Shown here piece after piece: positions 44,800 through 53,746 of a DNA stretch of 64,000 nt. The notes beneath the pieces are model-generated. The model did no database searches and had not been told where the DNA came from. It saw only the letters and a list, made by a program, of their open reading frames with translations. The position numbers and the translations under genes are program-made. Within the stretch, counting starts at the first letter, position 1. Every line of letters begins with the position of its first letter. Source of the stretch: Sulfurimonas sp. (GTDB taxonomy: Bacteria > Campylobacterota > Campylobacteria > Campylobacterales > Sulfurimonadaceae); contig JAKFWK010000006.1 in NCBI GenBank assembly GCA_021732045.1, positions 36,013 through 100,012 of the forward strand, read 5' to 3'.

Positions 44800-46453
44800 T
44801 AAAAAAGTTAAAACAAAAAATATAGAATCTTCTCTTAGGAAGTTTGCTCTAGAGAACAAACTACCACTAGATAAACTTAGTTTTGATATCAATAAAATTG
44901 AAACATACATCAAAACTGTTGCTGATGATGATTTTGTACTTTATGAAAAAGATATTCATCACTACTATAGCGATTATGACAAAATGATAAATGAACATGT
45001 TAATTTTAGACAATTTTATATAATAACAATAAAACAAGAACCCACCACGATAACTCTTAACTATGAAATTTTATACTCAGAAAATAGTACTAGCGCTAGC
45101 ATTGTCATTTTCCCAGACTCTATTATCAAGTATAAAAACTACACTCTCAAGGAACTCTATTTTGCACTTTTAAGTGAAATAAATAAAATCAAAGCAAAAA
45201 ACAATATTTTAATAAATATATTTGATAAGCAGATGCTAGAACAGCTAAAGAAATTTACACACTACATTATTGGCGGTAAGTTTGTTAAAAAAATTAAACT
45301 ACCTTTATTTAATGGAGTTGAGCCAGAAATAACTAGAAATAGTAAGTTAATCTTGCACTACAGAGAAAAAGATAAAACGCATCAAGTCGTAGAAGTCAAT
45401 GAAGGAGAAATTTTAGTTGAATTTCTAAAACCAATTTTTGGAAAGAATGGGCTAAATGTTTTTGGGGAGACAGTTAGCAATGATCTGCTTATCAATAAAA
45501 ATGACTTAAGCTGCAGAGTAGACAAAGAGAGCATAGAAATAATTGAAGAGACAGACAGAAAGATATATAAGAGCAAGAAAAAAGGGTATATTCATATAGA
45601 TGATAACGATTTCTATATAGATAATAAAATAAAAATAAACAACCTCTCTCGTATTGATAACTCTATAGCTAAGGATGAAAAAAACAATATAGAAGTGATA
45701 ATCTCACAAGATGATGCCACCTTAGACAGCCTAGGTGAGGGCGTAAATCTGACATCCGAAGTAATCCACATAGCAGGGCATGTCGGTGCAAAAAGCACTC
45801 TAAAGGCCGTAAGCCTAACAATAGATGGTGCAACTCATCAGGACTCACTTCAAGAAGCAAAGTTTGCCATGATAAACAGACATAAAGGCAAATTGAGATG
45901 TCATAGTGCAAAAATAAAGCTTTTAGAAGGCGGGGAAGTTCGAGCAACAAATGTTGAGATTGATTCCTGCATGGGTGGTACAATTTATGCCGAAACCGTA
46001 ACTATTGGTCAAGTTAAAAACAATCTAAAGGTATATGCATCGAACTCAATTACCATAAGACTTGTAAGTGGCGAAAATAACTTATTTAAAATTAGCTACA
46101 AAGACATCCCAACCCTAAATAGTAGATTTAATTATCTAGCAAGTGAGATGGAAGATCTAAAGTATACTCTAGAAGGTGCACTAAAACACTCCTTGTCGCA
46201 AGTGTCAATTATTAAAGAAGAGATTCAAAAAATAAAATTACAACAAGACAAGATAGTTGATTGCGTAAAAACTGCAAAAATTACAATAAAAGAGCCATTT
46301 ATGGGCATTAACACCATTACTTTTGTAATAGATTCTAACAATGAGCTGACATTTAAAACAGAAGAGAAACTATATGATTCTTTTTACCTAGAAGAGTCAG
46401 ATTTAGAAATAACACTTCACCCTACCAACAAAAAAATATCAATAAAATCATAA
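44774..46453 (+). CDS. FapA/DUF342 domain protein
   Basis: 559 residues. The DUF342 region starts around residue 185 (GVEPEITRNSKLIL; GEILVEFLKPIFGKNGLNVFG; KKGYIHI), a beta-helix of short repeats (AGHVGAKSTL; GGEVRATNVEID; GGTIYAETVTIG) follows at about 345-430, then a coiled coil at about 455-500 (LKYTLEGALKHSL). FapA proteins occur in flagellated bacteria and some are linked to flagellar assembly; the exact role is unsettled. The start overlaps the upstream gene; a GTG three codons later is an alternative. Confidence 0.8.
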   Translation: MIIVTCLLSKKVKTKNIESSLRKFALENKLPLDKLSFDINKIETYIKTVADDDFVLYEKDIHHYYSDYDKMINEHVNFRQFYIITIKQEPTTITLNYEILYSENSTSASIVIFPDSIIKYKNYTLKELYFALLSEINKIKAKNNILINIFDKQMLEQLKKFTHYIIGGKFVKKIKLPLFNGVEPEITRNSKLILHYREKDKTHQVVEVNEGEILVEFLKPIFGKNGLNVFGETVSNDLLINKNDLSCRVDKESIEIIEETDRKIYKSKKKGYIHIDDNDFYIDNKIKINNLSRIDNSIAKDEKNNIEVIISQDDATLDSLGEGVNLTSEVIHIAGHVGAKSTLKAVSLTIDGATHQDSLQEAKFAMINRHKGKLRCHSAKIKLLEGGEVRATNVEIDSCMGGTIYAETVTIGQVKNNLKVYASNSITIRLVSGENNLFKISYKDIPTLNSRFNYLASEMEDLKYTLEGALKHSLSQVSIIKEEIQKIKLQQDKIVDCVKTAKITIKEPFMGINTITFVIDSNNELTFKTEEKLYDSFYLEESDLEITLHPTNKKISIKS

Positions 46454-46496
46454 AATTAAAACTATGTTAGAAATGTATGTAGTTTTTTCATCAAAG

Positions 46497-46520
46497 TTTA
46501 ATACGGTTTTCCGTATTAAA
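46497..46520. promoter_or_regulatory. Perfect 10-bp palindrome (24 bases) upstream of the HTH gene
   Basis: TTTAATACGG-TTTT-CCGTATTAAA is a perfect inverted repeat with a 4-base centre. Five bases later lies TATAAT (46525-46530), so the palindrome covers the -35 region of a promoter. The half-site TTTTCCGTA recurs at 46632-46640. The positions fit an operator recognised by the small HTH protein encoded downstream (inference). A transcribed hairpin is the alternative. Confidence 0.55.
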
Positions 46521-46631
46521 AGATTATAATTAGCTATAAAAAATGTAATATTTACATAAATAATACATAATTAATACTATTTATATATTATTTATGTATA
46601 TAATTATTAATTAAATGTATATTTAAGTATT

Positions 46632-46640
46632 TTTTCCGTA
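46632..46640 (+). promoter_or_regulatory. Second copy of TTTTCCGTA half-site just before the HTH gene
   Basis: TTTTCCGTA repeats the right half of the palindrome at 46497-46520 and lies 10 bases upstream of the HTH-protein ATG, beside a TATACT -10-like box. It could be a second operator for autoregulation. Confidence 0.4.
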
Positions 46641-46650
46641 CTATACTTTT

Positions 46651-46890
46651 ATGCAAATTAATGATCTGTTTAACATCCTTCATAACTCATTAGAATCCAA
46701 AAATAATGGAAAAAAAATATCTCTCAACGATATGGCTATTTCACTTGGAATTTCTATGCGTACCTATCAGGATTGGAAGCTAGGACGAGCAAAACCTCAA
46801 GCAGCCATGACTGTTATAAAAATGTTAGGAAAGCTGGATGATGACGAGATTATAAGAGCCGTAAGAAAAATAAATAAGCTTGGAGACTAG
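46651..46890 (+). CDS. Small helix-turn-helix DNA-binding protein
   Basis: 79 residues. A five-helix XRE-type fold with KKISLNDMAISLGISMRTYQDWKLGRAKPQ (about residues 21-50): the turn and recognition helix SMRTYQDWK match lambda-repressor-type HTH. The C-terminal extension is short (HTH only). Such proteins usually regulate their own or a neighbouring operon. The ATG follows a TATACTTTT promoter-like sequence with no clear ribosome-binding site. The stop overlaps the next frame. Confidence 0.8.
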   Translation: MQINDLFNILHNSLESKNNGKKISLNDMAISLGISMRTYQDWKLGRAKPQAAMTVIKMLGKLDDDEIIRAVRKINKLGD

Positions 46891-46894
46891 AGCA

Positions 46895-47116
46895 ATGAGC
46901 GTCTTAACAAAACAAGAGAGAGATGGGCTAGAAGATGTTTTTTTATCGATTCATGCAGGTAAAAGAGTGAGTGGATTATCCTCTTTTATTATAGCAAGTT
47001 ATATAAATAGTGTATTTCAAAAAGTGACCAAACATGCGAAAATAGGGCTTAAAAAGAGAAAAAGAATACAATTTCTACTCTATTTTAGTAAAAAGAAGAA
47101 ACATTTAAGCAAATAA
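46895..47116 (+). CDS. Small basic protein of unknown function
   Basis: 73 residues from the ATG at 46895 (GGAG upstream). A helical N terminus (TKQERDGLEDVFLSIH), then SGLSSFIIASYINSVFQK and a strongly basic tail (KRKRIQFLLYFSKKKKHLSK), which suggests nucleic-acid or membrane-surface binding. Encoded four bases after the HTH gene and probably regulated with it. No known family. Confidence 0.65.
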   Translation: MSVLTKQERDGLEDVFLSIHAGKRVSGLSSFIIASYINSVFQKVTKHAKIGLKKRKRIQFLLYFSKKKKHLSK

Positions 47117-47212
47117 ATTATAAAGTGTCTTTAGCTGAATTATTTGATGTTTAAATTGAATTTAAGCGCTCAAATAATTTCGGAAATTCTTTATAAACTC
47201 AAGGGTAAATTT

Positions 47213-47497
47213 ATGAATAAAGCGCAATTCGTTGAACTCGTGCAAGCAAGTGGTAATTACAAAACAAAAGTTGAAGCTGACGCAGCTATCAAGGCATTCA
47301 CAGAGGCTGTTACTACAGCTCTTGTCAATAAGGATGAGGTATCTTTAGTTGGTTTTGGTAGTTTTGAAGCTACTCTTCAAAAAGGTAAAAGTGGTAAAGT
47401 TCCTGGCACTACTAAAACTTACACAACTCAAGATAAAATGGTTCCTAAGTTTAAAGCAGGAAAAGGTCTTAAAGACCGCGTTGCTGCTGGTAAATAA
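47213..47497 (+). CDS. hup: HU-family DNA-binding protein
   Basis: 94 residues from the ATG at 47213 (AAGGGT upstream). MNKAQFVELVQASGNYKTKVEA is the HU helical body and GFGSFEATLQKGKSGKVPGTT the start of the beta-arm region, with Pro63-like position in KVPGT. HU bends and compacts DNA. The longest frame begins 69 bases upstream but its extension is not HU-like. A strong terminator follows. Confidence 0.93.
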   Translation: MNKAQFVELVQASGNYKTKVEADAAIKAFTEAVTTALVNKDEVSLVGFGSFEATLQKGKSGKVPGTTKTYTTQDKMVPKFKAGKGLKDRVAAGK

Positions 47498-47502
47498 ATT
47501 CT

Positions 47503-47535
47503 AATTTTGTCGCGGTATTTTGCGACAAAATTTTT
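47503..47535 (+). terminator. Strong intrinsic terminator of hup
   Basis: AATTTTGTCGC and GCGACAAAATT form a perfect 11-bp stem with an eight-base loop, followed by TTT. It starts five bases after the HU stop. A weaker second hairpin lies just beyond (47539 onward). Confidence 0.85.
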
Positions 47536-47676
47536 AGTCACGACGAAAATATTTTTCGACCTCAAATTAACCTCAAATCTCCTTAATCAAACTAATCATT
47601 TCTATATAAACTTTGTTGTAGTTTTAAACAAAAATAGATACAATTTCCTACTTTAAAAATATAACAAAGGCTAAGC

Positions 47677-48216
47677 ATGAAAAAAATCCTATTCTCTATT
47701 TTATTAATATTTTCAATCAATCTACAGGCCGAAAACAAAAATCCTCATGTAATTCTAGAAACAACTCAAGGCATCATAGAGCTGGAGCTTTTTCCAGATA
47801 TAGCGCCACTGGCTGTTGAAAATTTTATAACACATATAAAAAATGGGTACTACAACAAAATTGCCTTTCACAGAATAATAAAAGGCTTTATGATTCAAGG
47901 CGGAGATCCGACAGAGAGTGGTAGAGGCGGAGAGAGCATCTGGGGTAAATCTTTTAAAGATGAATTTAAAAATTTAACTTTTGATAAAGCCGGGATATTG
48001 GCTATGGCAAACGCAGGCCCTCACACAAATGGCAGTCAGTTCTTTATAACCACAGCAAAAACTCCATGGTTAAATGGAAATCATACTATTTTTGGAGAGG
48101 TTGTCTCCTCTACTATGCAAACAATTAGAAAATTAGACAACACGCCTACGGCTGGTTCATACAGTGGAGATAGACCCCTCTCAAGACAAGAGATAATTAA
48201 AGCATATATAAAATAG
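47677..48216 (+). CDS. Periplasmic cyclophilin-type peptidyl-prolyl isomerase
   Basis: 179 residues with a signal peptide (MKKILFSILLIFSINLQA). Cyclophilin motifs: YYNKIAFHRIIKGFMIQGGD, NGSQFFITTAKTPWLNGNHTIFG. The catalytic Arg in FHR and the Trp-free loop are conserved. It isomerises Xaa-Pro bonds during folding in the periplasm. Followed after 11 bases by the remnant of a phosphate transporter. Confidence 0.92.
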   Translation: MKKILFSILLIFSINLQAENKNPHVILETTQGIIELELFPDIAPLAVENFITHIKNGYYNKIAFHRIIKGFMIQGGDPTESGRGGESIWGKSFKDEFKNLTFDKAGILAMANAGPHTNGSQFFITTAKTPWLNGNHTIFGEVVSSTMQTIRKLDNTPTAGSYSGDRPLSRQEIIKAYIK

Positions 48217-48227
48217 ATAAGACAATA

Positions 48228-48720
48228 GTGGAGATAAAAACAATAAAAAAACTTGAAAAAAAGTGCTAAAATATAGCAGTTCTGACTTTTTAAAGTTAGG
48301 CTTTGCTATTTTCTTTTTGATTTTTGTCTTAATATTTAACTTCTTAAGCAATGGTGGAGTATTAAATAATATTTTTCTAGCAGTGGTCGCACTAATTGGG
48401 GCATATATGGCGATGAATATTGGTGCAAACGATGTTTTAAACAATGTTGGTCCCGCAATTCGGGCCAAAACTTCTGGAAAACAGAAACGAAAAAACAAAA
48501 GATGATTTAGAGAGAATAAAAAATCTTAAAAAGCTAATTGAAAATAAAAAAAAATTCATTAAATCTACCAAGAAAAATGTTAAAAAAATGCAATATATAA
48601 AAAGAGATGCAATTAAAAAAAATAGTTGTTGCATCGATTATTACAGTACCAGTAACGGCGGCTATTGGAGGATTGCTATATTATGTTATAAAAGGAACTA
48701 TGAGCTTATTTGCTTGTAGT
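48228..48720 (+). pseudogene. Remnant of a PiT-family phosphate transporter with large internal deletion and frameshifts
   Basis: The N-terminal part (VEIKTIKKLEKK, then, after a frameshift in an A run, VLKYSSSDFLKLGFAIFF and FLAVVALIGAYMAMNIGAND-NNVGPA) is the classic PiT signature. The text then jumps into a Lys-rich coiled coil (KKLIENKKKFIKSTKKN) and, after another frameshift, VVASIITVPVTAAIGGLLYY, which is the PiT C-terminal helix and its linker. About 350 codons of a normal ~500-codon gene are missing. No functional transporter remains. Confidence 0.8.
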
Positions 48721-48749
48721 TTAATACCAACAACAACTAGGTGCCTATT

Positions 48750-49256
48750 ATGCTAAAAAACAAATATATAAAATACCTAATAGAGCTATTTTTTTTATTT
48801 TTTGTCATAACAATAACAGCTAACATCATTAGCATATACAGAAGTGCCAACTTAAATAAAGAACAGTTACAAGCAACATCATTCATACTTTCAGACGGTT
48901 TAAAATATATAACAGAAGAAAACAAGCCTTTAATTGTCCACTTTTGGGCAACTTGGTGTCCGATATGTAGGGCAGAACTCTCAAATATTGAATTTATATC
49001 TAAGCACTACCAAGTACTAACTGTTGCTGTTAACTCAGGCAGCAATAATGAGATGGCAGAGTATGCAAAAAAGCACAAATTAAATTTTAAAATTATTAAT
49101 GATAGCGATGGTGTTATGGCAAAAAAATTTAACATCTCTATGTTTCCAACAACAATAATATATAACAAAAATAAAAATATAGCTTTTATCGATACAGGAT
49201 ATACATCTACATTAGGAATATTGTCTAAGGTGTGGTGGGCAGAAAAATTTAACTAA
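48750..49256 (+). CDS. Membrane-anchored thioredoxin-like protein (TlpA/ResA/ScsD type)
   Basis: 168 residues from the ATG at 48750 (AGG upstream). One N-terminal helix (about 7-28), then a periplasmic thioredoxin fold with FWATWCPICRAELSNI (CPIC active site), TVAVNSG and the cis-Pro loop SMFPTTIIYN. It would reduce or oxidise cysteines in the periplasm, for example for cytochrome c maturation; partner unknown. Encoded after the phosphate transporter remnant. Confidence 0.88.
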   Translation: MLKNKYIKYLIELFFLFFVITITANIISIYRSANLNKEQLQATSFILSDGLKYITEENKPLIVHFWATWCPICRAELSNIEFISKHYQVLTVAVNSGSNNEMAEYAKKHKLNFKIINDSDGVMAKKFNISMFPTTIIYNKNKNIAFIDTGYTSTLGILSKVWWAEKFN

Positions 49257-49310
49257 TTTTATGATTAAGGCTAGCTAAGAACTGGGCTTTTGCATCTCTA
49301 TAAAAAACAT

Positions 49311-49345
49311 AAAAACAACCTCGAGGCTTTTTGAAGCTTGTTTTT
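49311..49345 (+). terminator. Probable terminator of the thioredoxin-like gene
   Basis: AAAAACAA and TTGTTTTT form an outer stem and GCTT and AAGC an inner one (GCTT-TTTG-AAGC), with CCTCGAG between. The 3' arm ends TTGTTTTTC, giving a U tract. It starts 54 bases after the gene's stop. Confidence 0.5.
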
Positions 49346-49388
49346 CATAATTCTATGGGATTTTTTAAAAATGATAGGTAAGCTACTT

Positions 49389-49418
49389 ATGCTAAAACAA
49401 ATCTGTTTGTTTTAGCAT
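49389..49418. terminator. Perfect 13-bp hairpin downstream of the molybdoenzyme catalytic gene
   Basis: ATGCTAAAACAAA and TTTGTTTTAGCAT are perfect inverted copies with a TCTG loop; GCTAC and GTAGC extend the stem outside a TT bulge. It lies 24 bases beyond the catalytic-subunit stop on the minus strand. The T-rich 3' arm replaces a separate U tract, so a termination or mRNA-stabilising role is likely. Confidence 0.55.
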
Positions 49419-49441
49419 GTAGCGTTAGCAAAGAGAGTAAA

Positions 49442-52400
49442 CTATTTACTAATCTTCACATCGTACGCTTTACGAGATAAAGGAACCCATGGTCTCTTTA
49501 CATGTCTAGGGCGACGAATCTTAGAGTTTTCATCTAAGCCACGAGTGAGCTCTCTCCAAGCTTGATATACTTTAAAATTGTTGTCATAGCTAACATGAAT
49601 ATCGCCGATTTTATCACCAGGTTGTGCAGGTTCTAAAATAACCTTTTGGTGCCAACAATGCATACCTGAAACTGGGTCTGGATGTGGTGCGGCAACCGCA
49701 TTTTGCCATGTACCACTTAGTCCATCCCACCAGATATTTCCACTGTCTCTGTTGTACTTAGCAAATCTTTCAGCTTTAAATGGCTTAATTCCCTCGATAT
49801 ACTTTAGTTTTCCAACTTTTCCGTCCATTTGAATTTCCGCAGTAGGAACTCCAAAACTGTTTATACCTGCAGTACCACTATAGTCCTCAATTTTTATTTG
49901 ACCAGCAGTTTTACCAACATTTTCAACTGCATGTGCGATAAATTTAGGGTCGTTAATATTTCTTGGCACAATATTTGGATCAATTTTTCCATCAGTTACA
50001 CCATTTGGAATAGTTACTGAGTTTATAAGTTTCCAGCGTCCTCCATGGTGAGAACAAGCCAGAGTTCCAGGAAGAACGCCTTCTGTAGGAACAGCCATAG
50101 CTACAAAATAACCAGACTCTAACCCAGAAACACTATCCACAATTCGTACTCTAATAGCATCTCCGCGCTTAAAGTTCTGTCGTTTTGCATCTAGAGTTGA
50201 AATCCAAATTGGGTCATGATTTTGAGAAATCTCCATCAAATGCTTAGAATTCGCCGAACGAGTATGGATATTGTACGGTAATCTAAATACAGTATTTAAC
50301 GCATAAGAGTTCTTCTCTGTCATATAAGAGTGATTTACATGAGAGACGATATGAGGCATCTCTTTTTTCTCTTTCTCATTTCTTGGATAGAATGGAATCG
50401 CGTATTCTGGCCATTTCCAATCGTCAGCAAGCCACTCAACAAAGAAGTTAAGTTTTTTATCTAATGTTTCAAAACCTTCATATTTTTTACCATTAATCTC
50501 TATTCCGATTGACTCTTTCTCTCCGTTTTCTTCTACCGATATAACCCCAGTTCTTGGGTTTGTATGAGCATGTTTTTTCTCAAACTTATGTCCATGAGAA
50601 ATGTAGTTAACGCCATCATCTTTAACTTCACGCTCTTGTGGAGAATAGATATGATTCTCTTCCATCCAAGCCCCATGATCTCTCATGTATTCATAGACTG
50701 GGTACTCTGCATTTTTATATCTTGTATCAGTAGTTGCTGTTTCTTTAAGATTTGGTAAGTTATCGCCAAACGCGGCATCATACCACTCTGCAATAGTTAC
50801 AGGTTTTCCAGGATTCTTCTTAGATTCCCACATTTTCTTGATTCCAAGGTCACCTGTTGGGTCGATGTAGTTTACACACATTTCAAACCAGAACTCATTA
50901 TCTTCCCAAACTTCGCCAAGCCCAGCTTTTATATGTGCTTCAAGCGTTGCACGAGCAGGGTTTTTCGGTTTCCATCCAGCTTTTTCAAGCGCTACTCTTA
51001 AAACTGGTTGACGGAATGATGTCCAACGAGCTGGCATTGTAGCTTCTGAATGTTGGTCATGTCGCTCTCCAGCTAGTCCAACAGGTAAAACATAATCCAT
51101 ATACCAGTTTGTCTCACTCCACACAGGAGAAAGATTCATTGTCAGTTCCATTTTTTTCTCATCTTTTAGAACCTGCAACCATCTAAATCCATCTGGATTA
51201 ATCCAAACAGGATTGTACATACGAGGAATATAAACAGCTAATTTCTCTGGAACTTTCAGCCCTTTAGCATTCCACTTTTTCTGCCACTCTGTATCTGAGA
51301 GAAGATGTGGTAAAAGGAATGACATCTCGTAGCTTGATAGTGGCCACTCTGGTGGATATGTAAGCTCATTGTAAACATCTATCTTAGGAACATCAACTCC
51401 AGCTTTTCCTTGTCCTACAGTTGAACTTCCGCCTTTTCCAGCAACAGATATAACATGCCAGTGATGAAAGAAAGTACCGCCTTTTGGTCCAATTGCACCA
51501 CGAAGAGCTAAAGAAAAATAACCTGCTTTGCCACCCATCCAAGAACCACGATTACCAGCCATTGAAGCTCTCCAGAAATAGGTAGAGATAGCTTCACCTG
51601 CCCAGATAAACATATCATATAGAGCCTCTAGCTTATATGCAGGAACATGTGTCTCTTTTACTGCATAATCAAGTGTATATGGAGCGTAAAGTTCTTTTAA
51701 AACTTCAATGAAAGCATCAAAAGTGTTGCTGGTTGGAACTTTAGATATAAACCCTTTTTTTACCATAAACTGTAAGTACTTAGTGTTATCCATAAACACT
51801 TCCCAATTTATCCATTTTTTTACAAACTCTTTATTTACTTGATTTTCACTTAAAATTCTTTGAACTAAGTAGAGATAAATAGCAGGTTCAGTACCAGGCC
51901 AAGCCGCTATCCAAAGGTCTGACATACCAGCAGAGTTAGATAAACGAGGATCCATAACAACTAACTTCGCACCTTTTGCTCTTGCGTCCGCAATAAATGC
52001 AGCCGATTGAGCAAAATAGTGTCCAGCATCTGCAGCATGAGAAGAGTTTAAGAAAATAAGCTTAGCATTTGCCCAATCCGGGGATGTTCTGTCATCATTT
52101 GAAAATTGAATCGTAGCTGTACGACCATTTGCTGAACAGATATTTGTGTGTGAGTTGTAAGAATCCAAACCTAGTGTGTGCCAGATAGCAGGCACAAAGC
52201 CGTTCTCGTTTGGTCTTCCTACATGGAACATTACTGATTTTTTTGATAACTCGTCGCCAACTCTAATAGTGTCACCGATTTTTTTACCAATAGTTGTCAT
52301 CGCTTCATCCCAAGTAGTACGAATCCACTTGCCCTCTCCACGAGCAGAACCTGGAGCTCTTTTTAGTGGAAATGCTATACGATCCGGATCATACATTTGA

Positions 52401-52831
52401 GATTGAACTGCGTAACCTTTAGCGCAGTTACGGCCACGAGAACCAGGATGCAGAGGATTACCCATATATTTTTTAACAGTAAATGTTTTTTTATCAATCC
52501 AAGCAGTTAATCCACAAGAAGCCTCGCAGTTAGAACATGCAGTTGGAACTATAATAAAATCATTAACTTCTATACCATCTGGATTAGAGTCACTTTTTAC
52601 ACCATGACGGTCTATCCCGCCTCTTTTCCAGTCGGTTCCGTCTAACTCTTTAAAATCACCCCATTGTTCCATTGGAGGATAAAATGATAAAGAGTCTGGT
52701 ATGTTTGTAAACTTACTATTACTAACAGATTCTGCAACAGCATCCGTCGCAAAAACACCCTTTGCAATAGCGGCACCTGCAACAGTAAATGCAGCACCTT
52801 TTAAAAATGTTCTTCTACTTTCTAAATACAT
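49442..52831 (-). CDS. Molybdopterin oxidoreductase catalytic subunit (Psr/Phs/Ttr/Soe-like)
   Basis: 1129 residues. A TAT signal (SRRTFLKG) exports the folded subunit. FeS-0 cysteines are C99, C102, C106 and C136 (TACSNCEASCG, RNCAKG). The likely Mo ligand is C232 in HTNICSANGR. Long insertions, e.g. WMGGKAGYFSLALRGAIGPK and HCWHQKVILEP near the end, make it larger than PsrA/PhsA and close to TtrA or SoeA. It belongs to the complex iron-sulfur molybdoenzymes that use sulfur, thiosulfate, tetrathionate or sulfite; the substrate is not resolved. The gene order B-C-A matches ttrBCA. Confidence 0.88.
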   Translation of the reverse strand: MYLESRRTFLKGAAFTVAGAAIAKGVFATDAVAESVSNSKFTNIPDSLSFYPPMEQWGDFKELDGTDWKRGGIDRHGVKSDSNPDGIEVNDFIIVPTACSNCEASCGLTAWIDKKTFTVKKYMGNPLHPGSRGRNCAKGYAVQSQMYDPDRIAFPLKRAPGSARGEGKWIRTTWDEAMTTIGKKIGDTIRVGDELSKKSVMFHVGRPNENGFVPAIWHTLGLDSYNSHTNICSANGRTATIQFSNDDRTSPDWANAKLIFLNSSHAADAGHYFAQSAAFIADARAKGAKLVVMDPRLSNSAGMSDLWIAAWPGTEPAIYLYLVQRILSENQVNKEFVKKWINWEVFMDNTKYLQFMVKKGFISKVPTSNTFDAFIEVLKELYAPYTLDYAVKETHVPAYKLEALYDMFIWAGEAISTYFWRASMAGNRGSWMGGKAGYFSLALRGAIGPKGGTFFHHWHVISVAGKGGSSTVGQGKAGVDVPKIDVYNELTYPPEWPLSSYEMSFLLPHLLSDTEWQKKWNAKGLKVPEKLAVYIPRMYNPVWINPDGFRWLQVLKDEKKMELTMNLSPVWSETNWYMDYVLPVGLAGERHDQHSEATMPARWTSFRQPVLRVALEKAGWKPKNPARATLEAHIKAGLGEVWEDNEFWFEMCVNYIDPTGDLGIKKMWESKKNPGKPVTIAEWYDAAFGDNLPNLKETATTDTRYKNAEYPVYEYMRDHGAWMEENHIYSPQEREVKDDGVNYISHGHKFEKKHAHTNPRTGVISVEENGEKESIGIEINGKKYEGFETLDKKLNFFVEWLADDWKWPEYAIPFYPRNEKEKKEMPHIVSHVNHSYMTEKNSYALNTVFRLPYNIHTRSANSKHLMEISQNHDPIWISTLDAKRQNFKRGDAIRVRIVDSVSGLESGYFVAMAVPTEGVLPGTLACSHHGGRWKLINSVTIPNGVTDGKIDPNIVPRNINDPKFIAHAVENVGKTAGQIKIEDYSGTAGINSFGVPTAEIQMDGKVGKLKYIEGIKPFKAERFAKYNRDSGNIWWDGLSGTWQNAVAAPHPDPVSGMHCWHQKVILEPAQPGDKIGDIHVSYDNNFKVYQAWRELTRGLDENSKIRRPRHVKRPWVPLSRKAYDVKISK

Positions 52832-52843
52832 TAATATCTCTCC

Positions 52844-53746
52844 CTAACTCATTGGTAATAATTGTGGAATAATCAGCCATACATGTTTTACGATAGCCAA
52901 ACCAAACAACGATAAAATTGCTGCGAGCTTCAATATGCCTTCGCTTCTACTTGTTCTACTTAAAACAATCAACAACATTGGTAAAAGGTAAGTCATCCAT
53001 TGACCAACCCAAAACGCAACAGTGTATTGTCCATTGCCTTTTATATACTCAAGAACGGCTGCAACTTCTTCTGCTTTCATAGGTCCAAAGATATACTCTG
53101 ACATATAGATGATAAAAGACATCAAAGCACTAAGCCCAAGAATCATGCCCAGTGTATTTTTTGCCTCATAGCTAAGCTTTCTTCCACTCATTAGAATCAT
53201 AAATGCAGAACCTGATAAAAGTGCTGCTAAAATCATCTGAGCCGATTCTGTTGGCATTTGCCACAGTTCACGAGCAGTACATTGTGCCATCAAGCCAGCA
53301 GTATAAAGAGTTACTGGAATAGCTAAAATAGCTGTCCACAAAAGTGTTTTATCATATGCGGCATTATCTTTTTTGATATACGACTGATACGCTAAAAGAG
53401 TTAATAACCCCATAAATATTGAAGCCATCCATGCTCCAACCGTAATTGCCGATGTTACATGTGGATAGAAAAATATATGCCACATCCTAAAAGGTTGATG
53501 TAAATCAGCTAAAGTAAATAGTAAAAATATACTTATAAATACTATAGAAACTAAAGCTGTTGGAAATCTAAGCTTATTTGCTTGTTCTGGATACATTCTA
53601 AGAAGTATAAAAAGCATAAAAATCACACCAGTACCAATGCTTTTCGCCCACATATTAACAGTAACTAACCAAGGCCAAACTATACCCGGCAAAGCCACAT
53701 CTAAAGTAACAACAGCATTTGTAGCTGCTAAAATTTCATGTGTCAT
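52844..53746 (-). CDS. NrfD/PsrC-type quinone-interacting membrane subunit
   Basis: 300 residues, about eight membrane helices. An EILAATNAVVTLDVALPGIVWPW start, DLHQPFRMWHIFFYPHVTSAITVGAWMAS (split) and ELWQMPTESAQMILAALLSG resemble PsrC/NrfD, which pass electrons between quinone and the FeS subunit. It overlaps the FeS subunit gene by one base and precedes the catalytic gene by 12, so the three form one operon. Confidence 0.9.
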   Translation of the reverse strand: MTHEILAATNAVVTLDVALPGIVWPWLVTVNMWAKSIGTGVIFMLFILLRMYPEQANKLRFPTALVSIVFISIFLLFTLADLHQPFRMWHIFFYPHVTSAITVGAWMASIFMGLLTLLAYQSYIKKDNAAYDKTLLWTAILAIPVTLYTAGLMAQCTARELWQMPTESAQMILAALLSGSAFMILMSGRKLSYEAKNTLGMILGLSALMSFIIYMSEYIFGPMKAEEVAAVLEYIKGNGQYTVAFWVGQWMTYLLPMLLIVLSRTSRSEGILKLAAILSLFGLAIVKHVWLIIPQLLPMS

